Source of the DNA: Bacillota bacterium
GTDB lineage: Bacteria > Bacillota > Sulfobacillia > RBS10-35 > JAJYVN01
DNA length: 64,000 nucleotides
Assembly: GCA_021803205.1 (NCBI GenBank)
Contig: JAJZMB010000119.1
Span: 1 to 64,000, forward strand
Reading direction: 5' to 3'
This document shows positions 24,459 to 32,401 of the stretch, piece by piece. A program made the position numbers and the translations under genes. The notes under the pieces were generated by a model. That model saw only the letters and a list, made by a program, of their open reading frames with translations. It was not told where the DNA came from and did not search any database. Each line of letters opens with the position of its first letter. Position 1 is the first letter of the stretch.

Positions 24459-25029
24459 CGGCCACCTCCTATAAGCTGCAACCCTGAACTCGACGCTGCG
24501 TTCACGTCCGCCATCTCGCAAGCGATTCCCGGCTCGGACGGCTTCCATGACAGCCCCAAGTTACAGCGCATGCCGCCCACCTCCGCCCGTGCGGCGCGGG
24601 TCCACAGCCGCACTGCCTCTGCCGGCCAGGGGGCCGCGGCCGGGGTGCGGTCCCGGCCCGGCGCCGCCAGCACCCCGACCCGCAACCCCGACGGGTCTCA
24701 GCCGCCCTCGGCTTCGGGGTTTAGTCGACCGCGTCCGGCGTCAGGTGCACAGCCAAACCCCCGCGCGGCGCACAGGCCTGCACCCTTCCCGAGGCGAGTC
24801 GGGACCCACCCGGGATGGCCGGCCCGGAAGGCTACCCGGCGACCTTGCCCGCCGAGGCCCTGGCGAAGCCGCGCACTATCAGCGTCAGGTTCGGCTCGGC
24901 AGCGACGATCTCGGCGTCGTGGCGCGCCCGCAGCAGTGGGACCACGTGGCCAAGGGAGCAGGCGGCGCGCGCTCACCTCGGCCCTGACGACCGATTGCTG
25001 GGGCGGCGGAGTGATCGTCCGCAGGGGCA
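24459..25029. other. Intergenic region, no gene supported
   Basis: A minus-strand frame near 24837-24960 ends in a protein-like run (PNLTLIVRGFARASAGKVAG before a stop) but has an in-frame stop just upstream and no ribosome binding site, so it may be a decayed fragment. Otherwise only GC-driven open frames are present. Confidence 0.4.
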
Positions 25030-26193
25030 CTACCCCTCCACCGCCGCCACCACCGCGTTGTGGAAGTAGGACCGCAGGCGCGCCATCGCCGGCAGGCCCA
25101 CTGCCCGTCCCATGTGCACGGCGTTGGTGAGCAACACGGCCCAGAGGTCCTGCACCGGATCGATCCACAGGCTCGTGCCGGTAAAGCCTGTATGGCCGAA
25201 GGCGCGTCGTGTCCAGAGGTCGCCGCAGGGCGCACCGCTCCGGCCCGGACCCTGCCAGCCGAGCGTCCGGCACTCCCCCGGCCGCACCACCGCGGGCTCG
25301 GCCATGCGTGCCACGGTTGCGGCGGACAACACCCGCCGGACGGGCATACCCGGCGCACCACCAATGCCGCCGGCACGCAGGGTATCGGCGAAGACCGCCA
25401 AATCGGCCGCGGTGGAGAAGAGCCCGGCATGTCCGCACAGCCCACCCAGGGCACGGGCGTTTTCGTCGTGGACCGTGCCCCGCAGATAACCGGCGCGGCC
25501 TCCGGGCGCCCATTCGCCCTCTGCCCACTCAGTGGCCGCAGCCCGCGCCGCCACCTCCGGAGAAGGGTTCCAGCCGGTGGCGGCCATGCCGAGCGGCGCG
25601 AAGACCTCGTCGCGGCAAAACACATCCAGGCCCCGGCCGGAAACTTCGGTTACGATCCGGCCGAGCAGGATGAAACCCAGGTCGCTGTACACGCAGCGTT
25701 CACCGGGAGCGGCGCGGAGCGGGGTGCCGGCCGCGGCGCGGAGACGTTCCTGCGGCCCGCCTGGAACCAGGCGGAGGTTGCGCCCCGCCGGGAGGCCGGA
25801 GGTGTGAGTGAGGAGGTGCCGCACCGTCACGGCGGACCGCCAGGCACCGTCCTCTCCCTCCCGCGCCCCGGCGAACTCGGGCAGAAGCACCGCCGCACGG
25901 TCCTCCAGCCGGAGGGCGCCGCGCTCGATGAGGACCCAGACCGCGCTCGCCGTCCCGACAACCTTGGTCAGCGACGCCAGATCGAACGACGTATCCGTGC
26001 GGACCGGTTCGCGCGCCTCCTCTGGCGCGTACACCGCCCAGCCCTGCGCCACAGGTCCCACCGCCATGCCGCGGCGGCCCACGGCTGCCACGGCCGCGGG
26101 CACGGATGCGCATCCGACCAAGCGCCCCAGCACGTCCCATGCACGCTGCAGGCGGCAGGGATCAAATCCGGCGTCTTCCGGCGTCGCCCACAT
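25030..26193 (-). CDS. Serine hydrolase, class C beta-lactamase family
   Basis: The 387-residue protein has the penicillin-binding/beta-lactamase fold. SLTK at residues 74-77 supplies the nucleophile Ser and general base Lys. YSD at 169-171 takes the place of the YxN motif, with Asp instead of Asn, as in many esterase-like members. HTG at 334-336 is the third motif. Relatives include D-aminopeptidases, esterases and EstB-type enzymes rather than true beta-lactamases. No signal peptide is seen from ATG 26193, so a cytosolic role is possible; the upstream in-frame extension does not add one. It is 228 bp upstream of nothing coding on its own strand and follows the GAF/EAL gene in the opposite reading order. 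Confidence 0.8.
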   Translation of the reverse strand: MWATPEDAGFDPCRLQRAWDVLGRLVGCASVPAAVAAVGRRGMAVGPVAQGWAVYAPEEAREPVRTDTSFDLASLTKVVGTASAVWVLIERGALRLEDRAAVLLPEFAGAREGEDGAWRSAVTVRHLLTHTSGLPAGRNLRLVPGGPQERLRAAAGTPLRAAPGERCVYSDLGFILLGRIVTEVSGRGLDVFCRDEVFAPLGMAATGWNPSPEVAARAAATEWAEGEWAPGGRAGYLRGTVHDENARALGGLCGHAGLFSTAADLAVFADTLRAGGIGGAPGMPVRRVLSAATVARMAEPAVVRPGECRTLGWQGPGRSGAPCGDLWTRRAFGHTGFTGTSLWIDPVQDLWAVLLTNAVHMGRAVGLPAMARLRSYFHNAVVAAVEG

Positions 26194-26421
26194 GAATGCC
26201 AGGCTCCCCACCCCCCGCGCAGCAGAATACGCCGCGCAGCAGGGCGCGACGCCGTCTGGCACCATTGGCGGCGCGAGCCCATCCCTCCTGCCTGAGCCCG
26301 GCGGCCGGAGAGCCGTCTCATACCGGGGCGCCCTCGGCCGGAAGGCCTGGCCGTCCAGGGAGAGGGGCGGGGGACCGAATCCGGAGGACGCCGAGCCGGC
26401 GGACTGGATCCGCATCCTCAG

Positions 26422-27732
26422 CTACGCGCGCAGGGGTGCGGCCGGGCCCACCAGTTCCCCCTGGCCGTACGCGACACCACAACGGCGCAAGGCGTTCAGC
26501 TCTTCGGCCGTCGCCATGCCGAGCGCCACGGGGGCCGTACCGGTGCGACGCGTGTAATAACAGAGCGATTCAATGTAGGTCCGGCGACCGAAGTCGCGTT
26601 CCACTCCGCGCACCAGGGCGGCGTCGAGCTTGACATAGGCCGGCCGCAGATCCACCAGGGCCTGCACGTCGGCCGCTCCGGTGCCGAAGCGGTCGAGCGC
26701 CAGGTCCACCCCCGCCGCGCGGAACGCCGCGGCCGCACGCCGCACCGCCTCGACGTGCGCCCCGGCATCGGGGAGTTCGAGGACGAGCTCGCCGGCGGAA
26801 AGTGCGTGACTGCGCAGCAGGGACTGCAATACGCCAGCGAATCCCGGGCGCCGCAGCGTCGCCGGATGGATATCCAGAAACAGGCGGCCGGCACCTGGCC
26901 GAAAGCCCGCCAGTGCGACCTGGACGCGCGCGATGTCGAGCGCGGCGGCGAACTGGGCATCCCGGGGGGCGGACAACAGCCGCGCCGGGGTATCCCAGGG
27001 CGTGCCCTTGGGCGCCGCTACGGCGGCCTCATACCCGACAACCCGGCGCCCGTCGAGTTCCACCACAGGCTGGTAGGCGGCGCTAAACCGCCGATTCACC
27101 ATCAGGGTCTGCAACTGCTCCAGATCGCGTTGCCCGGCGGCGAGCCCCTTGGCACCCGAAGGGAGGGCGTGGAGCGGAGCGGCGGAGCCACCCGGCAACC
27201 ATCGCGCAACCGCGGGAGCGACCGCTGCCGTGATCCCAGCCAGGTACCGTCGCTGGCGCAGCGTGGGGCGACGTTGCTGCGCCGATTCCAGATCGATGAC
27301 CCCGACCACGCGGCCGCGCGCGCACATGGGCAGGGCCAGTTCCCAATGGGCGCGGGCGACGCCGGGAATGTAGCGCGGGTCTGCCGAGACATCGGGCACC
27401 CAGATGGGTCGCGCCCGCCGGGCAGCGGCGCCCGTGATGCCGACGCCGAGCGGAATGCGGCAGCCCAGGCCCCGCTCCGCGCGGAACCCCCGCGTCCCGC
27501 GGACCTCAAGATATCCGGCGCGCGGGTCGCCGATCAAGACTTCGCAAGGGCAGCCGGGCAGCACGTAGTCTATCAAACGGAGGAGGGATGCCGCCAACGC
27601 ACCCGGACGGGGCTCCCCGGCGGCAAGCCGCAACACCGCGTTCTCGCGCACAAGCCGAACCGCCGCGGGCGGAAGCCGTCCGGATACAGATACGCGGCGC
27701 AAAAGGCGCACGGTGCGCTGGCCCATGGGCAT
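26422..27732 (-). CDS. GAF domain plus degenerate EAL domain protein
   Basis: The 436-residue protein has a GAF sensory domain at ~45-180 (LGVGITGAAARRARPIWVPD, then ELALPMCARGRVVGVIDLES) and a C-terminal EAL-type domain at ~205-436. The EAL domain is degenerate. The signature reads YEAAV instead of EAL, the metal-binding Asn in the second motif is Asp (LDIHP), DDFG is DRFG at ~347-350, and the EGVE motif is replaced by ALGMATAEE. The lysine of the IKID motif remains (VKLD ~368-371). Loss of several metal ligands argues against phosphodiesterase activity, so it may bind c-di-GMP or a protein partner. ATG 27732 follows a G-rich ribosome binding site. Confidence 0.8.
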   Translation of the reverse strand: MPMGQRTVRLLRRVSVSGRLPPAAVRLVRENAVLRLAAGEPRPGALAASLLRLIDYVLPGCPCEVLIGDPRAGYLEVRGTRGFRAERGLGCRIPLGVGITGAAARRARPIWVPDVSADPRYIPGVARAHWELALPMCARGRVVGVIDLESAQQRRPTLRQRRYLAGITAAVAPAVARWLPGGSAAPLHALPSGAKGLAAGQRDLEQLQTLMVNRRFSAAYQPVVELDGRRVVGYEAAVAAPKGTPWDTPARLLSAPRDAQFAAALDIARVQVALAGFRPGAGRLFLDIHPATLRRPGFAGVLQSLLRSHALSAGELVLELPDAGAHVEAVRRAAAAFRAAGVDLALDRFGTGAADVQALVDLRPAYVKLDAALVRGVERDFGRRTYIESLCYYTRRTGTAPVALGMATAEELNALRRCGVAYGQGELVGPAAPLRA

Positions 27733-27948
27733 CGGCCCCCCGAGGCGCGCCCTATGCGCCCATCATGCGACTGCCACGCGTGCGGATCAAGGGCTGCGCG
27801 CCGGATGGCGCGCTCGCCGTGCCCCTGCGCAATCCGGCGGCCTGCACAGGGGGCGGAGGCCAGGGCACGAACCCTGGAAGACCTCGGGGCAGCGCATCAC
27901 TGGCAGGCGGGCCGGGCGGCAGTCCCACACGGGGGTGACAGAGGCGTG

Positions 27949-28500
27949 ATGCCCGACGGGCAGCCGGGACGGGAAGACGGGCCTTTGCGAGGCACAGATC
28001 TCAAGCGCTTTCACCGGGAGGCGCGCCGAGAATACTCCGGAGGATCGGAGATCACCATCGTTTGCGAGAACGTGCAGGACCCTGTCAACGTGGGGACAGT
28101 ATTCCGCATCGGCGACGCGGTCCACGTCCGCGAGATCGTGCTCGCGGGAACAAGCGCCCTGCCCGGCCCGAGCCGGCGCGTGTTGACCGCGGCTGCCCGG
28201 GGGAAGGAGGACGTCATCCCCTGGCGCCATGCCCCTGAGGCGGCGGCGGCCCTGCGCGAATTGGCGGCGGGCGGTGTGACCGCGTGTGCCCTGGAGATCG
28301 CCGGGAATGCTGTGGCCTACCATGAGGCGGCCTATCCGCGGCGCCTGGCACTGGTGGTGGGCAATGAGGAGTACGGCGTGACGCGGCGGACCCTCGCCGC
28401 ATGCCCGCTGCGGGTCTTCGTGCCGATGTTCGGCCGGGGACGCTCCCTGAACGTCGCCGTGTCGCTGGCCGTCGTGGCCTACCGCGTCCTACTCCCCTGA
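27949..28500 (+). CDS. TrmH/SpoU family RNA 2'-O-methyltransferase
   Basis: The 183-residue protein contains the three SPOUT knot motifs: ENVQDPVNVGTVFR near 40-53, LVVGNEEYGVT near 132-142, and FVPMFGRGRSLNVAVSLAVV near 157-176. The conserved arginine in motif 1 and the asparagine in motif 3 are both present. These enzymes methylate the 2'-hydroxyl of a ribose in tRNA or rRNA using S-adenosylmethionine. No extra N-terminal substrate-binding domain of RlmB type is visible, so tRNA is the likelier substrate. The ATG at 27949 follows GAGG at suitable spacing. It is divergent from the GAF/EAL gene and has a terminator 51 bp downstream. Confidence 0.87.
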   Translation: MPDGQPGREDGPLRGTDLKRFHREARREYSGGSEITIVCENVQDPVNVGTVFRIGDAVHVREIVLAGTSALPGPSRRVLTAAARGKEDVIPWRHAPEAAAALRELAAGGVTACALEIAGNAVAYHEAAYPRRLALVVGNEEYGVTRRTLAACPLRVFVPMFGRGRSLNVAVSLAVVAYRVLLP

Positions 28501-28550
28501 GCCGGCGGCCGCGAGGTACCCTGCCCGGACGGGTAGCGCACATCGCCGAG

Positions 28551-28573
28551 CCCGGGCCCCGAACCCGGTTTTT
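28551..28573 (+). terminator. Rho-independent terminator of the TrmH-family gene
   Basis: CCGGG (28552-28556) pairs with CCCGG (28564-28568) around a 7-base loop and is followed at once by TTTTT (28569-28573). The spacing from the stop codon is 51 bp. This is the clearest canonical intrinsic terminator found in the window. Confidence 0.7.
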
Positions 28574-28777
28574 CCGGGAGGGAAAATCCAGCGCCTCACA
28601 TCAGCGGTGTCCTCCGGCTGCGGACGCACGCCCGTCTGCCGCCCACGTCCAGGCATGCGCCGCAAGACCGCCCCGCATCGCGCACGCGGAGGCTCGCGCT
28701 CCACAGGTCCCGCGCCCCCCGGGAGTTGGACAAAGCGGGGCACATACGGCATGATTCCCCCGTTGGGAGGCGATCCA

Positions 28778-28897
28778 GTGGCGATGTGGATTCTTCTCCT
28801 CGTCGGCGCGGCTGGTGTGGCCTTCTTCCTATGGAGCCCTTCATGGATCGGTCCGCCCGAGCCACCGGTCGATTCATCGTCGGACCATCGCACGTAA
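28778..28897 (+). CDS. Small single-span membrane protein
   Basis: A 39-residue frame starts at GTG 28778 with GGGAGG seven bases upstream. Residues ~3-20 (MWILLLVGAAGVAFFLW) form one transmembrane helix, followed by a short proline- and acid-rich tail. It ends 18 bp before the thioredoxin-like gene and is probably co-transcribed with it. I do not recognise a family. Confidence 0.5.
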   Translation: MAMWILLLVGAAGVAFFLWSPSWIGPPEPPVDSSSDHRT

Positions 28898-28915
28898 GGG
28901 GGGCGGGATCGCGGC

Positions 28916-29479
28916 ATGTGGAACTGGGAGGCGATTTTCGCCGAATCCCTTGCCTATGAGGACTTCCTCGCGCGGCACGGTACCGAGGCCCAGCGTGCTC
29001 GCTGGGCAGCAGTCGACGAACGCGTCTCGCTCACCCCGGAGCAACGCGCGCTGCTCTCCGGATTCCAACGGCAGATGCACGTCCTCTGCATCGCTGGCGC
29101 GTGGTGCGGGGACTGCGTAAACCAAGGCCCCATCCTTCGACACATCGCGGCGGCATCCCCGGCCATCCAACTGCGTTTTCTGGACCGGGAGGCCGCGCCG
29201 GAACTGCGTGACGCCTTCTCCATCAACGGCGGGCAGCGCGTGCCGCTGGCACTGCTGCTCAGTGAAGACTGGCAGTTGTGCTCCGCGTATGGCGACCGCG
29301 TTCTCGCGTACTACCGACAGATGGCGAAGGACCGGTTGGGAGCCGCCTGCCCCACCGGAATCGTCCCGCCCGGCCCGGCACTCCTCGCCGAGGCCACTGC
29401 GGAGTGGATCGCGGAGTTTGAACGCGTGCAGTTGATGCTGCGTCTGACCGGCCGCCTGCGCGAAAAGCACGGCGACTGA
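28916..29479 (+). CDS. Thioredoxin-like protein with CGDC active site
   Basis: The 187-residue product has a thioredoxin-type fold. Its active site is WCGDC at residues 63-67, preceded by the strand HVLCIAGA; GQRVPLALLL near 105-114 contains the expected cis-proline. A helical N-terminal extension (~45 residues) and a C-terminal helix distinguish it from classical thioredoxin. Members of this group are uncharacterised thiol-disulfide proteins. No signal peptide is present, so it should act in the cytosol. ATG 28916 follows a G-rich site; it lies directly downstream of the small membrane protein. Confidence 0.8.
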   Translation: MWNWEAIFAESLAYEDFLARHGTEAQRARWAAVDERVSLTPEQRALLSGFQRQMHVLCIAGAWCGDCVNQGPILRHIAAASPAIQLRFLDREAAPELRDAFSINGGQRVPLALLLSEDWQLCSAYGDRVLAYYRQMAKDRLGAACPTGIVPPGPALLAEATAEWIAEFERVQLMLRLTGRLREKHGD

Positions 29480-29665
29480 CGTCGCCGCGGGCCCCGGCGG
29501 AGGGCGGCGGACATCCCGCCGCCCTCCGCATATGCCCCAACGGGACCGGCCGGGCCGTTCCGCCAGCCGCTGGCGGCCGGAGCGGGCCCTGGATGGGCTT
29601 GGCGTCGGCTTCCGGGGTGCCGCGGCGCCGGGTCCGGAGCCCAGAGATACGAAGGGGGCCGGGGG

Positions 29666-30241
29666 ATGTCGTCGGCAGCGGACGCCGAGCACACGACCCG
29701 CGGAGAGGAGACGCCCACCCCGCAGCGCAACGCGTGGGTTGACATTTGGGATACGGTGCGCGCCGTCGGCATCGCGCTCGTCGCCGCCTTACTCATCCGG
29801 CAGTTCGTCGCCCAAACCTACACCGTCGACGGCCCGTCCATGGAACCAAATTTCCACACCGGGGAGCGGGTGCTCGTCTTCCGGGCCGCATACGACTTCG
29901 GAGCGCCCAAACCGGGGCAGGTCATCGTCTTCAAGCCGCCGATACCCTCACCGGACGACTTCATCAAGCGCGTCATCGCCGTGGGACCGGCGACCGTCCA
30001 GGTCCGGAACGGCCAAGTCTACGTGGACGGTCGCCTCCAGCCCGACAACTACGTCTACGGGCCCTATCGCGGGACCAGTTCCACCCCGCTGGTGCAGGTA
30101 CCCGCCGGAGACGTGTTCGTCATGGGCGACCACCGTACCAACAGTGAGGACAGCCGCATCTTCGGCCCCGTGGCCGAACGCGCTATCGCCGGCCGGGTCG
30201 TCCTCATCTGGTGGCCGCCCGCGTTCGCGCGCATCGAGTGA
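29666..30241 (+). CDS. Signal peptidase I
   Basis: The 191-residue enzyme has a cytosolic N-terminus, one transmembrane helix (residues ~31-50), the catalytic serine in GPSMEP (Ser ~58) and the catalytic lysine in FIKRVIA (Lys ~101). MGDHRTNSEDSRIFGPV near 152-168 is the conserved GDN/R region. The single-span, ~190-residue layout is the Bacillota SipS type. It cleaves signal peptides from exported proteins on the outer face of the membrane. ATG 29666 lies near a GGGGG ribosome binding site. It converges with the Dabb gene. Confidence 0.9.
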   Translation: MSSAADAEHTTRGEETPTPQRNAWVDIWDTVRAVGIALVAALLIRQFVAQTYTVDGPSMEPNFHTGERVLVFRAAYDFGAPKPGQVIVFKPPIPSPDDFIKRVIAVGPATVQVRNGQVYVDGRLQPDNYVYGPYRGTSSTPLVQVPAGDVFVMGDHRTNSEDSRIFGPVAERAIAGRVVLIWWPPAFARIE

Positions 30242-30322
30242 TCTGACGGGCCAGGTTCACGATACGGCCGAGGGGCGCGCCCACGCACGACCGTCGACGC
30301 TGGGCGGCGTCCCCCGACTGCG

Positions 30323-30616
30323 TCACACCTCGAAGTCCAGGGCGAGGACATCAGCGCACAATTCCTGGATATGCCGGCTGACGGCCTGGTGCTCCGGATG
30401 CGGACCGTAGGCCTGCAGTTCCTCCCGTCCCGGGAACCGGACGAACACGCCGATCTCGTAACCATGGGCGCGCGCGGGACTCACATTGCGACCGCACCGC
30501 AGTTCCAGGATTCCCGGCACCCTTTCGGGCAGACGGCGTATCGCCTCGATCAGTGCGTCCCCGTCCTGGGATGTCGTCGTCGCCTTCAGCTTCAGCGCAA
30601 CCATGTGGACGACCAG
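30323..30616 (-). CDS. Dabb (stress-responsive A/B barrel) domain protein
   Basis: A compact protein of about 97 residues with the dimeric alpha-beta barrel pattern: initial strand VVHMVALKLK, central LPERVPGILELRCGRNVSP, and HGYEIGVFVRFPGREELQAY leading to HPEHQAVSRHI. That HPxH phrase is typical of Dabb proteins. Some relatives are plant stress proteins or polyketide olivetolic-acid-type cyclases; function here is unknown. The start is ambiguous: ATG 30604 is 20 bases from the only good ribosome binding site (GGAGGA, 30625-30630), whereas CTG 30614-30616 is 8 bases from it and gives the family-typical N-terminus. The CTG is used here. Confidence 0.7.
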   Translation of the reverse strand: MVVHMVALKLKATTTSQDGDALIEAIRRLPERVPGILELRCGRNVSPARAHGYEIGVFVRFPGREELQAYGPHPEHQAVSRHIQELCADVLALDFEV

Positions 30617-30643
30617 CCGACATCTCCTCCGATCACGTTGGTC

Positions 30644-30831
30644 TAGTGGCGCGTCCATCAAGTTCTGACCGTCGCCAACGCAACGGCACCGCCGCGGGGT
30701 GGCGGTCATCGGTCGCGGCCGTCACGGCCCGGGTGGAGGGTGTCGCATCCGCCATTGGCGCCAGGACTTGAGCGGCACGCTATTGCCCGCGCTCGACACC
30801 AAAGAGACAAAACTTGATGCACGCGCCACCA
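30644..30831. mobile_element. MITE-like element with 24-bp imperfect TIRs
   Basis: The left end (30644-30667: TAGTGGCGCGTCCATCAAGT and four more bases) is the reverse complement of the right end (30808-30831) with three mismatches in 24 bp. The element is 188 bp and has no coding capacity. No convincing target duplication is visible. Such ends suggest a non-autonomous derivative of an insertion sequence, whose family I cannot name. It begins 28 bp upstream of the Dabb start and so contains or displaces that gene's promoter. Confidence 0.55.
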
Positions 30832-31137
30832 GCGACAGTTTACCACTTATCGGGACTCACTCGACGAACCCACTGGGCGCCAAGGGGTTGCGCTGGTAGA
30901 AGCTGGCCAGTTGGATAATAGCCCATCCCGGAAAAAGCCAACAGGCTGAACGGCTCGGAAGACTGGGTGCGGATAACCCGGAAACTGCCGCTGGGCTCTT
31001 CGGCCCGCATGCGCCCGTACCGAAGAACCCGGCCTCTACCCCATTCAATCGCACGGGTTGCGGATGACAGGGGCGAGCCACAATATCCTCGCCCACCGTT
31101 CGGCACAGATCGGGCAGACTTACAATCGGACGGCTCG

Positions 31138-31228
31138 GCAAAAGTCGGTATCCACACCGGCCGAGAATCGTGGACCCTTGGGGGACAAGGGATAGCGGAG
31201 CAGCGACCTCGCAAAAGCAGACTTTTAC
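31138..31228 (+). repeat. Dispersed repeat R1, copy A
   Basis: Starts GCAAAAGTCGG and ends GCAGACTTTTAC, giving imperfect terminal inverted repeats. The centre forms a perfect hairpin, CCCTTG with CAAGGG around GGGGA, followed by GCGGAGCAGCG. It matches B, C and D over about 90 bp. It lies 149 bp from the stop codon of the downstream-placed minus-strand synthase gene. Confidence 0.6.
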
Positions 31229-31377
31229 AGCAGACATCAGCCCTTGCCCCGGGGCAAGGGCGCCTGCGTCCGGCAGTGACGATCACGCCGTAAACCAAGC
31301 CATGGAACCTGCGACCAACCCGCAGGGGGGCCGGCACGGGCAGCGTCTGCTCTGCGACGTCGATGGTCGCACGGGCG

Positions 31378-32064
31378 TCAGACCCCCTTCACCCGCCGCA
31401 CCACGTTTCGCAACACGGCCTCCAGCGCCTCGTCTCCCGTGGCGGCGCGAAACGCGCCGTCGTCGATCGCCAGCGGCGCACCCACCACCACGAGCGGCGC
31501 GCCAGCGGCCGGCAGACGTTCCAAATCCTGCAGCCGGAGACCGCCGACGGCCTGGACGGGGACATCCACGGCAGCGACCACCGCGGCCAGATCGTTCCAC
31601 GGACTGGCCGCGGCATCCTCGTGACGCTCGTCAAAGCCGGTGTGCACAATGATATAGTCGCAACCGTCCTCCTGCAGCCGGCGAGCGGCGGCGGGCTTGT
31701 CGGACGCCGCAAGGACGTCGCCCATCACCTTGAGACCGAAGTCGCGTCCGGCGCGCACCACGGCGCGCACCGTGGCGCGGTGCGCCTGGCTCATGACCAC
31801 CACCAGCGACGCACCCGCCTTGGCCATCATCTCGGCCTCCAGGTAGCCGCCGTCCATCGTCTTCAAGTCGGCGACGATCGGCATCCCCGGAAAGTGACTG
31901 CGCAGGGCCCGCACTCCGTGGAGTCCCTCAGCGAGAATCAGCGGGGTACCTGCCTCGATCCAGTCGATGCCGGCGCGCACTGCGATTTGAGCGATGTGCA
32001 ACGCCTCTTCCAGCGAGGTGACATCCAGGGAAATCTGCACCACGGGCGGGTGGGCGGCGGCCAT
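31378..32064 (-). CDS. 3-hexulose-6-phosphate synthase / ketogulonate-6-P decarboxylase family protein
   Basis: The 228-residue protein is a TIM barrel of the orotidine-5'-phosphate decarboxylase superfamily. ISLDVTSLEEALHIA begins strand 1, and VADLKTMDGG at ~64-73 carries the Asp-x-Lys-x-x-Asp metal and catalytic motif of the HPS/KGPDC branch. VMGDVLAASDKP and VQAVGGLRLQDL near the C-terminus fit phosphate binding. The reaction is either formaldehyde fixation onto ribulose-5-phosphate or decarboxylation of 3-keto-L-gulonate-6-phosphate. No isomerase (hxlB) or ula-type gene is adjacent, so the branch is undecided. The ATG follows AAAGGA at long spacing. Confidence 0.8.
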   Translation of the reverse strand: MAAAHPPVVQISLDVTSLEEALHIAQIAVRAGIDWIEAGTPLILAEGLHGVRALRSHFPGMPIVADLKTMDGGYLEAEMMAKAGASLVVVMSQAHRATVRAVVRAGRDFGLKVMGDVLAASDKPAAARRLQEDGCDYIIVHTGFDERHEDAAASPWNDLAAVVAAVDVPVQAVGGLRLQDLERLPAAGAPLVVVGAPLAIDDGAFRAATGDEALEAVLRNVVRRVKGV

Positions 32065-32401
32065 CTCGGTTACGGTCCTTTCCTGGGGATGTCTCAGCTC
32101 CCCCGCTTCGCGCCGCGAGACGGCAGCCCTGCCGTCGACCGCCAGCCGAACGGGGTGGCGTCATCCCGGTGGGGGGCCCTTCGGCCGCAGGCCCGGGCAT
32201 GCGGGCTGCCGGTCGATGCCGCACCCGGCGGACCGCGGACACACAAGCGTTTGCGGGGAACAGCTCTTTGGCAGACGTATACCGCGATTTCGCGCTGTAC
32301 CCGCAATTGCTTGTGGCTTGCCTGGAACGAGGCGGTCCTGGGCTAAGGAGCGCCGCCTCCCTGCCGCGGGGGATGGGGCCTGGCGCATGGCGCGCCATCG
32401 T
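32065..32401. other. Intergenic region with repeat R2 copy 2
   Basis: Most of this stretch is R2 copy 2 (32154-32340). A small hairpin (GACGGCAG/CTGCCGTC around CC, 32120-32137) sits between the synthase start and the repeat. No gene is supported. Confidence 0.5.
32154..32340 (+). repeat. Dispersed repeat R2, copy 2
   Basis: It aligns with the minus strand of 4865-5095. Shared blocks include CTTCGGCCGCAGG, GCTGCCGGTCGATGCCGC (one mismatch) and GACCGCGGA, followed by GCGCTGTAC and GCAATTGC. This copy lacks about 45 bp present in copy 1. Both copies lie in intergenic DNA and in unrelated orientations to their neighbours. Confidence 0.6.

Larger units (their letters stand above)
30617..31377. 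other. Gene-free region with two repeat elements
   Basis: It contains the inverted-repeat element at 30644-30831 and R1 copy A at 31138-31228. Between them, 30832-31137 is somewhat less GC-rich than its surroundings. Two overlapping minus-strand frames cross it but neither has a recognisable family, and both run through R1. I see no supported gene. Confidence 0.5.

Noticed and set aside
24837-24960. Minus-strand protein-like run ending VRGFARASAGKVAG
   Set aside because: An in-frame stop lies just upstream and no ribosome binding site is present; too short to call.
25030-26193. True beta-lactamase or penicillin-binding protein
   Set aside because: SxxK-type motif is present, but YxN is YSD and no export signal is seen, so a general serine hydrolase label is safer.
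30840-31337. Minus-strand frames of 126 and 165 codons
   Set aside because: They run through repeat R1, have no ribosome binding site and no recognisable family.
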